Of a DNA stretch of 43,984 nt, positions 15,079 to 24,304 are shown piece after piece; within the stretch, counting starts at the first letter, position 1; the number at the start of each line of letters is the position of its first letter. The stretch covers positions 1 through 43,984 of the forward strand of contig CALWPV010000053.1 in NCBI GenBank assembly GCA_944383515.1, written 5' to 3'. Source of the stretch: an uncultured Clostridia bacterium (GTDB taxonomy: Bacteria; Bacillota; Clostridia; Lachnospirales; Bianqueaceae). The notes beneath the pieces are model-generated. The model did not search any database. It saw only the letters and a list, made by a program, of their open reading frames with translations, and was not told the DNA's origin. The translations under genes were made by a program, and so were the position numbers.

Positions 15079-16359
15079 TTACGGTCTTATCTCGCTCTTG
15101 CCGCCCATATAAGGACGCAGTACCTCGGGAATCTTCACACTGCCATCGGCCTGCAGGTTATTCTCCAAAAAGGCAATTAACATACGCGGCGGCGCCACCA
15201 CCGTATTATTCAGCGTATGCGCAAAGTATTTGCCGTCTTTGCCATTCACTCTAATCTTCAGGCGGCGCGCCTGGGCGTCTCCCAAATTCGAGCAGCTGCC
15301 CACCTCAAAATACTTCTTCTGCCGCGGAGACCACGCCTCTACATCCACCGATTTCACCTTCAGATCGGCCAAATCGCCCGAACAGCATTCCAGCGTACGC
15401 ACCGGAATATCCAGGCTGCGGAAAAAGTCTACGGTATTCTTCCACATTTTGTCATACCACATCATGCTATCTTCGGGTTTGCAAACCACAATCATTTCCT
15501 GTTTCTCAAACTGATGAATGCGGTACACGCCCCTCTCTTCCAGACCATGCGCGCCTTTTTCCTTACGGAAGCAAGGTGAATAGCTGGTTAACGTATAGGG
15601 CAAATCTTCTTCCTGCAAAATCGTATCGATAAATTTACCAATCATGGAATGCTCACTGGTACCGATCAAATACAAATCTTCGCCTTCAATCTTATACATC
15701 ATGGCATCCATTTCCTCAAAGCTCATAACGCCGGTCACCACATTGCTGCGGATCATAAACGGCGGCACACAGTAGGTAAACCCGCGGTCAATCATAAAAT
15801 CACGCGCGTAGCTAATAACCGCCGAATGGAGTCTGGCTACATCTCCCATTAAATAATAAAAACCATTGCCGGCTACTTTCCGCGCACTGTCTAGGTCAAT
15901 ACCGTGCAGCCGCTCCATAATCTCCGTATGATACGGAACCTCAAAATCCGGCACTACTGGCTCGCCAAAGCGCTCCAGTTCCACATTTTCCGTATCATTT
16001 TTGCCAATCGGCACGCTGGGATCAATGATATTCGGAATTTTCATCATGATCTCGCGCACGCGAGCGGTCAGCTCGTCTTCTTTTTTCTCTAATTCCGCCA
16101 AATGATCGGAAGCCTGGTTGACCTGCTCTTTCATTTTTTCAGCCTCCTCTTTTTGGCCTTTAGCCATGAGAACGCCAATCTGCTTAGAAATACGCTTACG
16201 ATCAGCCCGCAGCGCGTCGGCTTCCTGTTTAGCCTTACGGCTTTGCTGATCCAGCTCGATCACTTCGTCAACCAGCGGCAATTTGTGATCTTGAAATTTA
16301 TTGCGAATGTTTTGTTTCACAATCTCCGGATTTTCTCTGACAAATTTTAAATCTAACAT
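15079..16359 (-). CDS. serS: Seryl-tRNA synthetase
   Basis: Class II synthetase of 426 residues that charges tRNA-Ser. The N-terminal coiled-coil arm spans residues about 30-100 (rich in KQEADALRADRKRISKQ-type heptads). Motif 2 is seen in FRKEKGAHGLEERGVYRIHQF and motif 3 near the C-terminus (NNTVVAPPRMLIAFLEN). ATG at 16359 has GGAGG directly upstream; the longer open frame runs through the T-box leader and is not coding. Length and motifs are complete. It is controlled by the T-box element upstream and followed by the hemolysin-III-family and CBS genes. Confidence 0.97.
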   Translation of the reverse strand: MLDLKFVRENPEIVKQNIRNKFQDHKLPLVDEVIELDQQSRKAKQEADALRADRKRISKQIGVLMAKGQKEEAEKMKEQVNQASDHLAELEKKEDELTARVREIMMKIPNIIDPSVPIGKNDTENVELERFGEPVVPDFEVPYHTEIMERLHGIDLDSARKVAGNGFYYLMGDVARLHSAVISYARDFMIDRGFTYCVPPFMIRSNVVTGVMSFEEMDAMMYKIEGEDLYLIGTSEHSMIGKFIDTILQEEDLPYTLTSYSPCFRKEKGAHGLEERGVYRIHQFEKQEMIVVCKPEDSMMWYDKMWKNTVDFFRSLDIPVRTLECCSGDLADLKVKSVDVEAWSPRQKKYFEVGSCSNLGDAQARRLKIRVNGKDGKYFAHTLNNTVVAPPRMLIAFLENNLQADGSVKIPEVLRPYMGGKSEIRP

Positions 16360-16380
16360 ACTTTTCCTCCATTCTAAAAT

Positions 16381-16602
16381 TAAAAAAAGCCCTTTTCTTC
16401 CCACTCTGGGACGAAAGGAGCTTCCGCGTTGCCACCCAAGTTGCGCCCTACGGGCGCCGCTCATTTCGTATGGTAAAGGATACGACCCTCTGGCTCTTCG
16501 CCAGCCGCTCGAAAAGTGGAAAGGCCCCTCCGCCTGCCGGCTCGCACCCACCGCCGGTTCTCTGCAAGGTTGATAAGGCCGTAGCTTTTGTCGTTACGGA
16601 TA
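16381..16602 (-). promoter_or_regulatory. T-box riboswitch leader of serS
   Basis: The minus-strand RNA carries the antiterminator T-box GGGTGGCAACGCGG (plus positions 16424-16437). It is followed by a terminator with stem AGCTCCTTTC/GAAAAGGGCT-type pairing and seven T (16382-16388). Upstream, AGAGAACCGGCGG and GGTGCGAGCCGGC match the distal Stem I elements. A candidate serine specifier is AGC at 16584-16586; UCC near 16597 is an alternative. Uncharged tRNA-Ser would favour read-through into serS. Confidence 0.9.
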
Positions 16603-16607
16603 GTCGT

Positions 16608-16636
16608 ATTATACGCTGATTAGAGCAAAAAAGCAA
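16608..16636 (-). promoter_or_regulatory. Promoter of the serS T-box transcript
   Basis: Minus-strand TTGCTT (16631-16636) and TATAAT (16608-16613), spacer 17. Confidence 0.7.
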
Positions 16637-16679
16637 GTAAAATCCATGAAAAGTCAGATTATTTTAGGCCTTTTATCCA

Positions 16680-16709
16680 TTGACAATTCCTCTGCTTTCC
16701 TTATATAAT
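16680..16709 (+). promoter_or_regulatory. Promoter of the MATE-bioY-ABC-thiE operon
   Basis: TTGACA (16680-16685) and TATAAT (16704-16709), spacer 18. Confidence 0.85.
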
Positions 16710-16720
16710 CATGACAAAAC

Positions 16721-16752
16721 GCTCCTGCTTTCACTGAGGAGCTGCTTTTTTT
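16721..16752 (+). terminator. Terminator-like hairpin just after the promoter
   Basis: GCTCCT (16721-16726) pairs with AGGAGC (16737-16742), followed by TG and a run of eight T. It comes within 10-40 bases of the predicted start of transcription and 30 bases before the MATE gene, so it looks like an attenuator. Confidence 0.55.
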
Positions 16753-16781
16753 GTCTCTATACATGCTTTCAGGAGGAACTT

Positions 16782-18140
16782 ATGGAAAATACCGCTTCTA
16801 AGCCCACGGAAAACAAAATGGGCGTTATGCCCGTTAACCGTTTGCTCATTACCATGTCGCTGCCGATCATGATTTCTATGTTGGTGCAGGCCCTATACAA
16901 TATTGTCGACAGCATTTTTGTAGCGCAGTTAAATGAAAACGCCCTCACAGCCGTTTCACTGGCGTTTCCGGTACAAAACCTTATGATCGCCGTGTCGACC
17001 GGTACTGGCGTAGGTGTTAACGCTTTACTCTCACGCAGCCTAGGCGCGAAAAATTATGAACGCGTTAATCGCATCGCCGTAACCGGCATAATTCTGGCGC
17101 TGGCCAGTTTCCTCGTTTTTGCCGCGCTGGGCCTTACGCTCTCCGAAACATTCTTCCGTATTCAAACAGACGACCCCGAAATCATTGCCTACGGCACCGA
17201 CTACCTGCTCGTTGTTACCGGCCTTTCTTTCGGTTTATTTGGCCAAATTATAGGCGAGCGCCTGCTGCAAGCCACCGGCCGCACCTTCTACACCATGATC
17301 ACCCAAGGCCTCGGCGCCATTATTAACATTATTCTAGACCCCATTATGATTTTCGGCCTACTCGGGTTTCCCGCCATGGGAACCCGGGGCGCCGCCCTCG
17401 CCACCGTAATTGGCCAAATCATTGCCGCCATTTTAGGATTTTACTTCAATCACAAAGTCAACCACGAGATTCATATTAGCTTTAAACAATACCGTCCCAC
17501 CTGGTCGCTAGTCGGCAAAATTTACGCCATTGGCATTCCTTCTATTCTCATGTCTTCGGTTGGATCCGTTATGACCTTCTGCATGAACAAAATTCTCATT
17601 GCCTTTACCTCCACGGCTACGGCCGTGTTCGGTGTATATTACAAACTACAAAGCTTCATTTTTATGCCCGTTTTTGGTCTGAATAACGGCATGGTGCCCA
17701 TTATTTCCTATAATTATGGCGCCCAAAAGAAAGACCGTATTCACCAAACCATTAAGCTTGGCGTCATATACGCCACCATTCTTATGGTCGTCGGCTTTTT
17801 AATATTCGAGCTCTGCCCCGATCTGTTAATGCGCATGTTCAACGCCTCCGACACCATGCTCGCCATGGGGCGCACGGCCCTGCGCGTAATTGCCCTGCAC
17901 TTTATTATTGCAGGCTTCGACATTGTGGCCTCCACCGTATTCCAGGCCTTAGGACGCAGCATCTACAGCCTCATTGTGTCACTGGCCCGCCAGCTGCTCG
18001 TGCTCGTTCCCGTCGCCTACTTTTTGTCCCTCACCGGAAACCTAACCCCCATCTGGTTTGCCTTCCCCATTGCCGAAGTTGTCTCCCTCATCCTCTGCTC
18101 CCTTTTCCTGCGGCGCACGCTGCGCTCGCTTACTTTCTAA
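16782..18140 (+). CDS. MATE-family efflux transporter
   Basis: Membrane protein of 452 residues with twelve hydrophobic segments. The family start SLPIMISMLVQALYNIVDSI and the second-half YAIGIPSILMSSVGS are present. ATG at 16782 has AGGAGG six bases upstream; an open extension of 34 codons runs through the promoter and attenuator and is rejected. It differs clearly from the MATE at 9751. It heads an operon with bioY, an ABC exporter and thiE, only three bases separating it from bioY. Substrate unknown. Confidence 0.93.
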   Translation: MENTASKPTENKMGVMPVNRLLITMSLPIMISMLVQALYNIVDSIFVAQLNENALTAVSLAFPVQNLMIAVSTGTGVGVNALLSRSLGAKNYERVNRIAVTGIILALASFLVFAALGLTLSETFFRIQTDDPEIIAYGTDYLLVVTGLSFGLFGQIIGERLLQATGRTFYTMITQGLGAIINIILDPIMIFGLLGFPAMGTRGAALATVIGQIIAAILGFYFNHKVNHEIHISFKQYRPTWSLVGKIYAIGIPSILMSSVGSVMTFCMNKILIAFTSTATAVFGVYYKLQSFIFMPVFGLNNGMVPIISYNYGAQKKDRIHQTIKLGVIYATILMVVGFLIFELCPDLLMRMFNASDTMLAMGRTALRVIALHFIIAGFDIVASTVFQALGRSIYSLIVSLARQLLVLVPVAYFLSLTGNLTPIWFAFPIAEVVSLILCSLFLRRTLRSLTF

Positions 18141-18143
18141 GCC

Positions 18144-18707
18144 ATGCAGCGTACTCGTAGCCTTGCCTTCTGCGCCCTCTTCACAGCACTTATCGCCATT
18201 GGCGCGTTCATTAAAATATCCATTCCTCTCGAGCCATTCCCCATGAACTTCACGCTCCAGTTCTTCTTCGTACTGCTCGCAGCGCTGCTGCTGGGTCCCC
18301 GGCGCGCCTGCCTAAGCGTAGGCGTCTATTTGGCCCTAGGGCTTGTTGGCGTTCCCATTTTTGCCGCCGGCGGCGGGCCCGGTTACTTGCTGCGTCCCAC
18401 CTTTGGTTTTCTGCTCGGCTTTGTCGCCGCGGCCTATGTTACCGCCGTTGTAGCGGCGCGCATAGCGCGAAACATGCGGTTTTTTCCGCTTTTATTCGCC
18501 ACTGTGCTGGGCATGCTGGCCTACTACGCTCTGGGGATGCTGTACTTCTATGGCCTCAGCAATTATGTAATCCATATGCCCGTTACCTGGGGACTGGTGC
18601 TGGTTAATTGCTTTCTCATTACACTCCCAGGCGACTTTGTCCTTTGTTTATTAGCGTCACTACTGGCGCCGCGCCTCATGCGGGCTCTGCGTCCCATTCT
18701 GCAATAA
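18144..18707 (+). CDS. bioY: Biotin transporter substrate-binding component BioY
   Basis: Membrane protein of 187 residues with six hydrophobic segments. GVPIFAAGGGPGYLLRPTFG is the BioY signature. BioY acts as the S component of an ECF transporter and takes up biotin with a shared EcfAAT module, which is not in this window. The start lies three bases after the MATE stop and has almost no ribosome site, implying translational coupling. No biotin-repressor site was recognised. Confidence 0.95.
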   Translation: MQRTRSLAFCALFTALIAIGAFIKISIPLEPFPMNFTLQFFFVLLAALLLGPRRACLSVGVYLALGLVGVPIFAAGGGPGYLLRPTFGFLLGFVAAAYVTAVVAARIARNMRFFPLLFATVLGMLAYYALGMLYFYGLSNYVIHMPVTWGLVLVNCFLITLPGDFVLCLLASLLAPRLMRALRPILQ

Positions 18708-18722
18708 GGAGAGATGTTCCCT

Positions 18723-20477
18723 ATGAAAATGCATTTTCTTAAAAAAGTAGTTTCTTATTACAAGCCTCACCGCAAGCTCTTCGCTATCGATATGCTCTGT
18801 TCGTTAGTGGTAGCGATTTGCGATTTATTCTACCCCATTATCGCTAAAAACATTATTAACGACTATGTGTATCGCGATACCATCCGGTTTATTGTCATCT
18901 GGGGATTAGCGCTGCTGGGTATTTATGTACTCAAATGCGTACTCAACTACGTGATTCAGTACTGGGGTCATGTTGTAGGCGTGCGGATTCAGGGCGATAT
19001 GCGCCGCGATATGTTCCGCCATTTGCAAAAGCTTCCCTTTTCGTTTTTTGACGAAAACAAAACCGGTACCATTATGTCCCGTTTAGTCAATGACCTTATG
19101 GAAATTGCCGAGCTGGCACACCACGGCCCAGAAAATCTGTTTATCTCCAGCATCATGCTGGTGGGCTCCTTTATTATGCTGGCCCGCATTCAAATTTGGC
19201 TGACGCTCATTATTTTTATCGTGATTCCCATTATCGTTTATTTCGCCGTTAAAATGCAGCGTCTCATGAATCAGGCATTTATGCGCTCCCGTGTAGAAAT
19301 TGCCGAGGTCAATTCCAGTCTAGAGACCAGTATTTCCGGCATGCGGGTGAGCCGCGCCTACACGGCCGAGCCGCATGAAATCGAAAAATTCGACGAAGCC
19401 AACGAACGCTTTAAAGCTGCGCGCTCCCGTTCTTACAAGGTCATGGGTATGTTCCACTCCGGTACCGGTCTGCTAACCGATTTGCTCTATTTAATCTCGC
19501 TGGTCTGCGGCGGCCTGTTTCTGTTTTATGGCCAAATTAATACCGGCGAATACGCAGCCTTTCTGCTGTATGTGAACATGTTTTTAAAGCCTATTAATCA
19601 GCTTATTACCATTTTTGAGCAAATTCAAGACGGTATGACCGGTCTGCGCCGTTTTGAAGAAATTATGAGCGTTGCGGAAGAGCAGGAAAACCCGACTGCA
19701 ATCGACGTAGACCATTTAGACGGCCATATTGAGTTCCAGAATGTTACTTTTAGCTACGGAACGCTGGAAGAAGGCGAAAACGGCCATGAAACCGTTCACA
19801 AAGTGGTGGATCACTTGTCTATGGATATTCCCGAAGGGCGTACCGTGGCTCTGGTTGGTCCCTCCGGAGGTGGAAAAACCACGCTCTGTCACTTAATTCC
19901 ACGTTTTTACGAGGTAGATTCCGGCCGCATTTTAATTGACGGGCGCGATATTACAACGCTTTCACGGTTAAGTTTACGGCGTAATATTGGTATGGTGGCG
20001 CAGGATGTATTTTTATTTACCGGCACCATTCGCGAGAATATTGCCTATGGCAATTTAGACGCGACTGACGAAGAAATTATAGCCGCCGCTAAAAAAGCTA
20101 ATATTCATAATGACATTATGGCCATGGAGCATGGATACGATACGGAGGTAGGCGAGCGCGGCGTGAAACTTTCAGGCGGCCAGAAGCAGCGTATTTCCAT
20201 TGCCCGCGTATTTTTGAAGAATCCTTCTATTTTAATTTTAGACGAAGCCACCAGCGCGCTGGATAACGCGACTGAAATGCTGATTCAGTCAGCCCTAGAA
20301 GAGCTGTCGAAGGGGCGTACCTGTCTGGTCGTAGCACACCGCCTTTCCACCATTAAAAATGCCGATGAAATCATTGTCGTTACGCCCGACGGCATTCGCG
20401 AACGCGGCACGCACGACGAGCTGCTAGCGGCCGGCGGCCTGTACGCCGAGCTGTATCAATATCAATTCAGGGAGTAA
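18723..20477 (+). CDS. Homodimer-type ABC exporter half-transporter
   Basis: Protein of about 584 residues, with a six-segment membrane domain (1-320) fused to an ATPase domain. Walker A is GPSGGGKTT, the signature LSGGQKQR, and Walker B ILILDEATSALD with the catalytic Glu present, followed by the AHRLST switch His. A full consensus suggests a homodimer such as MsbA or LmrA types. I prefer ATG at 18723, with AAGGAG eleven bases upstream; ATG at 18714 is only two bases from it. It lies between bioY and thiE. Exported substrate unknown. Confidence 0.92.
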   Translation: MKMHFLKKVVSYYKPHRKLFAIDMLCSLVVAICDLFYPIIAKNIINDYVYRDTIRFIVIWGLALLGIYVLKCVLNYVIQYWGHVVGVRIQGDMRRDMFRHLQKLPFSFFDENKTGTIMSRLVNDLMEIAELAHHGPENLFISSIMLVGSFIMLARIQIWLTLIIFIVIPIIVYFAVKMQRLMNQAFMRSRVEIAEVNSSLETSISGMRVSRAYTAEPHEIEKFDEANERFKAARSRSYKVMGMFHSGTGLLTDLLYLISLVCGGLFLFYGQINTGEYAAFLLYVNMFLKPINQLITIFEQIQDGMTGLRRFEEIMSVAEEQENPTAIDVDHLDGHIEFQNVTFSYGTLEEGENGHETVHKVVDHLSMDIPEGRTVALVGPSGGGKTTLCHLIPRFYEVDSGRILIDGRDITTLSRLSLRRNIGMVAQDVFLFTGTIRENIAYGNLDATDEEIIAAAKKANIHNDIMAMEHGYDTEVGERGVKLSGGQKQRISIARVFLKNPSILILDEATSALDNATEMLIQSALEELSKGRTCLVVAHRLSTIKNADEIIVVTPDGIRERGTHDELLAAGGLYAELYQYQFRE

Positions 20478-20481
20478 TGCC

Positions 20482-21132
20482 ATGCCTACATTTGACCTTT
20501 CTTTATACGCGGTAACGCCAAACGATTGTCCGCTCTGGGCTATAGAAGCCGCGCTGCGGGGCGGCGCGACTATGCTGCAGCTACGAGAAAAAAACCTGCC
20601 TTTAGAGGACTTTATAACCAAAGCCCGCGCCGTTTTAGCGCTCTGCCGCGGCTACCAGGTGCCGCTGATTATTAACGATTCGGTGCCTGTAGCCTTAGCG
20701 GTAGGAGCCGATGGGGTGCATCTGGGCCAAAACGATATGCCCTCTACCAAGGCCCGGCGCCTGCTGGGAGATGCCGCCATTATCGGCGTGACCGCGCGCA
20801 CCCCCGAGCTGGCGCGACGCGCCCAGGCCGACGGAGCTTCTTATTTGGGCGCCGGCGCTGTATTTGGCACCAGTACCAAGGCCGACGCCATACCGCTGAG
20901 CCTAGCCGATTTTACTGCCGTTTGCCATAGCGTAACCATTCCCGTGGTTGCCATTGGCGGCATTACCACCGCTAACGCGCCCCGTCTGGCTGGAAGCTCT
21001 CTCGCCGGCTTAGCCGTGGTGAGCGGTCTCTTTGGCCATGACCTTCACAGCGAAGAAGCGTCACGCCAAATCGCAAAAAACGCGGCCGATCTGCTTACGA
21101 TCAGCCGCGCGCTGCAAAAATCAAATGCTTAA
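20482..21132 (+). CDS. thiE: Thiamine-phosphate synthase
   Basis: TIM-barrel enzyme of 216 residues that joins HMP pyrophosphate and thiazole phosphate to make thiamine phosphate. Recognised motifs in order are MLQLREKNL, IINDSV, VHLGQNDM, IGVTART, GAGAVFGTSTK and VVAIGGIT. Length is normal. It is the last gene of the operon, four bases after the ABC exporter gene. No TPP riboswitch or other thi gene is in the window, so the link to the transporter genes is unclear. Its stop is one base from the stop of the convergent lipoprotein gene, with no terminator between. Confidence 0.95.
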   Translation: MPTFDLSLYAVTPNDCPLWAIEAALRGGATMLQLREKNLPLEDFITKARAVLALCRGYQVPLIINDSVPVALAVGADGVHLGQNDMPSTKARRLLGDAAIIGVTARTPELARRAQADGASYLGAGAVFGTSTKADAIPLSLADFTAVCHSVTIPVVAIGGITTANAPRLAGSSLAGLAVVSGLFGHDLHSEEASRQIAKNAADLLTISRALQKSNA

Positions 21133-21133
21133 G

Positions 21134-22717
21134 TTAGGAATCTTGTTTCCATACATTAAACTGCCGGTCTATATCTGCTATAATGGTATCGAGGCCGGCT
21201 TTTTTTAATGCTTCTATAATTTCGTCTTTGTTTTCCTCTAGTCTAATATTCGTAAATTCCTGATAGCGAAGATCGAGCGCCCAGTTATAAGCGGACAGCT
21301 TTTGGCATTCTGCCCTTACCGCCTCGACCTCCTCGGCTACCGCCGAAGGATCCCAAACAAATCCTGTAGCCGCGCCAAGTGGAAGGGTTTCATACACCTC
21401 CTGCATGGCAGCATAGACCTTACTTTGCCCTTCGGAAAGCCAGGCCTGCTGACTCCAGGCGGCGCTTTCCGCCACTACAGGCGTGGTCACCAAACCGTCC
21501 CACATGCAATAGGTATCCTGCTCCATAGAACCAAAAGACAGAAGCCAGTTACAAGTCTTATCGATTAACAGATAGTTCATAAGCGCCAGCGCCTCTTCCT
21601 GCTGATCGCTTTGCTTTACAATAACCGTAAAGGGCTGCGGCGTGCGTGTCATAATGCGTGCAGAATCGGCAAAGGCGATCTGTACATAGGGTACATATTG
21701 GCTGTGATCCACCTTTTGCGTGGCTGTACTTACCGCTTGCACGCGTAAGAAGCTGTTGAGATCCGGATCATCCGCAGGCAGCGTACTATAATATTCACTT
21801 AGGCTCAGACCCGTTCTTTCTTCTACAATCCGATATCCGTTGGTTCCATAGCCATTTTCAAATGCTTCTTTTTGAAACTGCAACTCCTGCTGAAATTTTT
21901 CACCCTCCCATATATTTTCCACCAGACCCGTATCAGAGGTAATACCTGCAAAAGTTCCCACCATTTGGTACTGCCCGTCCATCCACCATCCTTCCATAAT
22001 AGGCTCAGTACCCGAAGGCGCAAACTGAATCAAATCCCAAAACGGATACCCGTCTGTACTCTCGCTTATTTTCTCCCATAGGGGAAGCAAATCGCTTAAA
22101 CTCTGTACCTTCTGTACTTCTTCGGCCGTAATAGGAAGCGTTTCCCAGAACATTTGCGGCATAACCAGACCGCTGGCCACAACTCCCGGCGCCTGCGCCA
22201 GATTATACAGCCCTTCGCCAACGCGCATAGCCTCCCACATGGCGACAGGCATTGTTTCATAAACCGGCTGCAGTGTTCCCCCTTGCAAGGCTTCACTCAG
22301 TTCTAAAAATAAATCGTCAAAGACTGCTGTGCCAAAGGCATGCTCGGCAAAATACAAAATATCCGGCCGGATCTCTTGCAAGAGCGCCGCATCCAGCACT
22401 GTATATCCGCTGACCAGTGAAAAGCGCACAGGCTGGCATCCATTTTGCGCCGCGCGCCCTGCCACCTGTGCCAAAACCTCGGGTGTAAGCTTACGAAGAA
22501 ATGTCTCTTGATCTCGCACAGCGAAAATAAAATCGAGCGGCTGTTCTTCGTCCGGTATTTCATTTAAAACGGTTAATGTGTAGCTGCGTTCAGATTCTTC
22601 TACCGGCTGACTGCTTGCCGGCTCGCTTTCTTCTTCCGGTGCGCTTTGCGGCATACAGGTGCAGCATACAGCGCTAAGAAGTAAAATGAGAACTGTCACT
22701 TTCAATGCTTGTTTCAT
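21134..22717 (-). CDS. Solute-binding-type lipoprotein (second of pair)
   Basis: Lipoprotein of 527 residues. Its signal peptide ends in SAVCCTCMPQ, with several possible lipidated Cys, followed by a Ser/Glu/Pro-rich linker. The middle (PDILYFAEHAFG, LVVPQMFWETLP-like region, SDLLPLWEKISE) fits the extracellular solute-binding fold of ABC sugar importers. ATG at 22717 has GGAGGGAAG just upstream. It overlaps the upstream lipoprotein gene by 44 bases, so the two are co-translated. No permease or ATPase gene lies nearby, so it may serve an unlinked importer or act as a sensor. Similarity to known families is distant. Confidence 0.75.
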   Translation of the reverse strand: MKQALKVTVLILLLSAVCCTCMPQSAPEEESEPASSQPVEESERSYTLTVLNEIPDEEQPLDFIFAVRDQETFLRKLTPEVLAQVAGRAAQNGCQPVRFSLVSGYTVLDAALLQEIRPDILYFAEHAFGTAVFDDLFLELSEALQGGTLQPVYETMPVAMWEAMRVGEGLYNLAQAPGVVASGLVMPQMFWETLPITAEEVQKVQSLSDLLPLWEKISESTDGYPFWDLIQFAPSGTEPIMEGWWMDGQYQMVGTFAGITSDTGLVENIWEGEKFQQELQFQKEAFENGYGTNGYRIVEERTGLSLSEYYSTLPADDPDLNSFLRVQAVSTATQKVDHSQYVPYVQIAFADSARIMTRTPQPFTVIVKQSDQQEEALALMNYLLIDKTCNWLLSFGSMEQDTYCMWDGLVTTPVVAESAAWSQQAWLSEGQSKVYAAMQEVYETLPLGAATGFVWDPSAVAEEVEAVRAECQKLSAYNWALDLRYQEFTNIRLEENKDEIIEALKKAGLDTIIADIDRQFNVWKQDS

Positions 22718-24266
22718 GTGCGCTTCCCTCCTTATTATAGCTGCTGAGAGCCTGTTGTACTGTATGGTAGACTTCATCTGAGGACTGGTTTTCTAATATG
22801 CCTTGATGCATCGCCTCATATAAAATCCACCGCACTTCCTCCTCTGGCAAAGTAGCCTTCGCTATATGATCTACTATATGCATGAATTCATTGACAATTT
22901 CAGAACTTAACGGCTTAATGATATACGGAAGATCTGACGGCAGTTCTTCCTGTGGCATTTGATACCCGGCAGACTCATAGAGTGTGTACTCCATGCTAGA
23001 AAGCCTTTCCATTTGCTGGCGCGTTCTCTCTCGATTGACAGAGAGTCCCATTTGCCACGGCGTTTCATAATCAGCTAAAAATTTCAAAAAGTCAAATGCC
23101 TGCTGCACATGAGAGCACTCCGCCGTTACTCCGCCAAACATGGTAACCTCTGCCGTATAGGCATCTGCCTCCTCATAGCAGGGCAAACCAAATAGAATAA
23201 ACTCCCTGCCCGCGTCTTGATAGCGCGAGTGGTAATAATAAGCCTGCGCCAAAGCAGAATGAAGAGACATAGTGGAATATCCGCCGCCTTCTATGAGAAC
23301 ACCAAAATCTCCTAATACCTCACTAATACTATCTGCTTCTACGGCTGCCTGACTCAAATAATACCATTGTGATTTTTGGTATGGAAGCACGCCATTAAAA
23401 CTTCTGGCTTCTTCTTGAATGGCTTCCCATTCTTCTCCGTACGACTGACGTAAATATGCTGTCCAAAAAGCATAGAGATCTTCCACGTATTCCTTGTTTA
23501 AACATGGACGCCCTGTGTCATACTCTATGAGCGGCATCCCACTGGCGGCATCGACCATTTGAAACAAACTATAATAAACCGGAGTCGTCAGTTGTGCCAT
23601 ACCTTCATAGTTCTTCCGATCCCACGTCCCCTCAAAATAAGCTGTCATTTTTTCCAAATAGTCTTTTAACGAAAGATCTTTTTCTGCCGCCAATCCCTCT
23701 CTTTGCACCACCTGTTTGTCACCCATACCTACGGTTACATTAAATAACAAGGGCAAAATATACTGCTTGTCCTGCTGCCTTCCAGCTTGCAACACTTTCT
23801 CGTAGTATTGGTCTTGATACGGCTGCAAATAGGACATGAGATCCGTGAAATAATCTTCTTTCATATAGGCATAAGTATTAAAGTCGTTAGTCGTAGCGTC
23901 CGCGATCACAACGTCTGGTAATGTTCCCGCTTCCTGATCTTTAGCCAACTGTAAAAACAATTCGTCTGGAAATTCAAAATACGTAATTGCTATAGTATGC
24001 CCCGTCTTCTCTTCAAATTCCTGAATGGCCTGATAATAAATATGCCCCTGTTCTCCCCACAAAAGTCGTCTATAATAATTTTCTCCCATAGAATACGCCG
24101 TATTAAAAAAAAGTGGTTCATTATCCTGATAAACAGCGTCTCCCGTCATATAGACCGTTAAGGTCATCGGATCAGACGACGTACCCGTTTCCTGTACCTT
24201 GCCTGACGGTACGCAAGAAGAACAGAAAAATATAATACACAGGATTATAACAGCTCTTCGTTTCAT
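22674..24266 (-). CDS. Solute-binding-type lipoprotein (first of pair)
   Basis: Lipoprotein of 530 residues. The signal peptide MKRRAVIILCIIFFCSSC has its lipobox Cys at about residue 18. The mature part has the family-1 solute-binding layout: AIQEFEEKTGHTIAITYFEF, GTLPDVVIADATTNDF, and late AFDFLKFLADYETPWQMG. ATG at 24266 has GGAGGG seven bases upstream. Transcription probably starts from 24681-24709, giving a leader of over 400 bases that contains a 316-base repeat. The partner gene overlaps its end. No membrane transport genes adjoin it. Confidence 0.82.
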   Translation of the reverse strand: MKRRAVIILCIIFFCSSCVPSGKVQETGTSSDPMTLTVYMTGDAVYQDNEPLFFNTAYSMGENYYRRLLWGEQGHIYYQAIQEFEEKTGHTIAITYFEFPDELFLQLAKDQEAGTLPDVVIADATTNDFNTYAYMKEDYFTDLMSYLQPYQDQYYEKVLQAGRQQDKQYILPLLFNVTVGMGDKQVVQREGLAAEKDLSLKDYLEKMTAYFEGTWDRKNYEGMAQLTTPVYYSLFQMVDAASGMPLIEYDTGRPCLNKEYVEDLYAFWTAYLRQSYGEEWEAIQEEARSFNGVLPYQKSQWYYLSQAAVEADSISEVLGDFGVLIEGGGYSTMSLHSALAQAYYYHSRYQDAGREFILFGLPCYEEADAYTAEVTMFGGVTAECSHVQQAFDFLKFLADYETPWQMGLSVNRERTRQQMERLSSMEYTLYESAGYQMPQEELPSDLPYIIKPLSSEIVNEFMHIVDHIAKATLPEEEVRWILYEAMHQGILENQSSDEVYHTVQQALSSYNKEGSAHETSIESDSSHFTS

Positions 24267-24304
24267 GTTAAATCCCTCCAACGTATCGTTCTATTTATAT
24301 TATA

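Noticed and set aside
16360..16551. N-terminal extension of SerS
   Set aside because: This stretch is the T-box leader; the synthetase fold starts at MLDLKFVRENPEIV.
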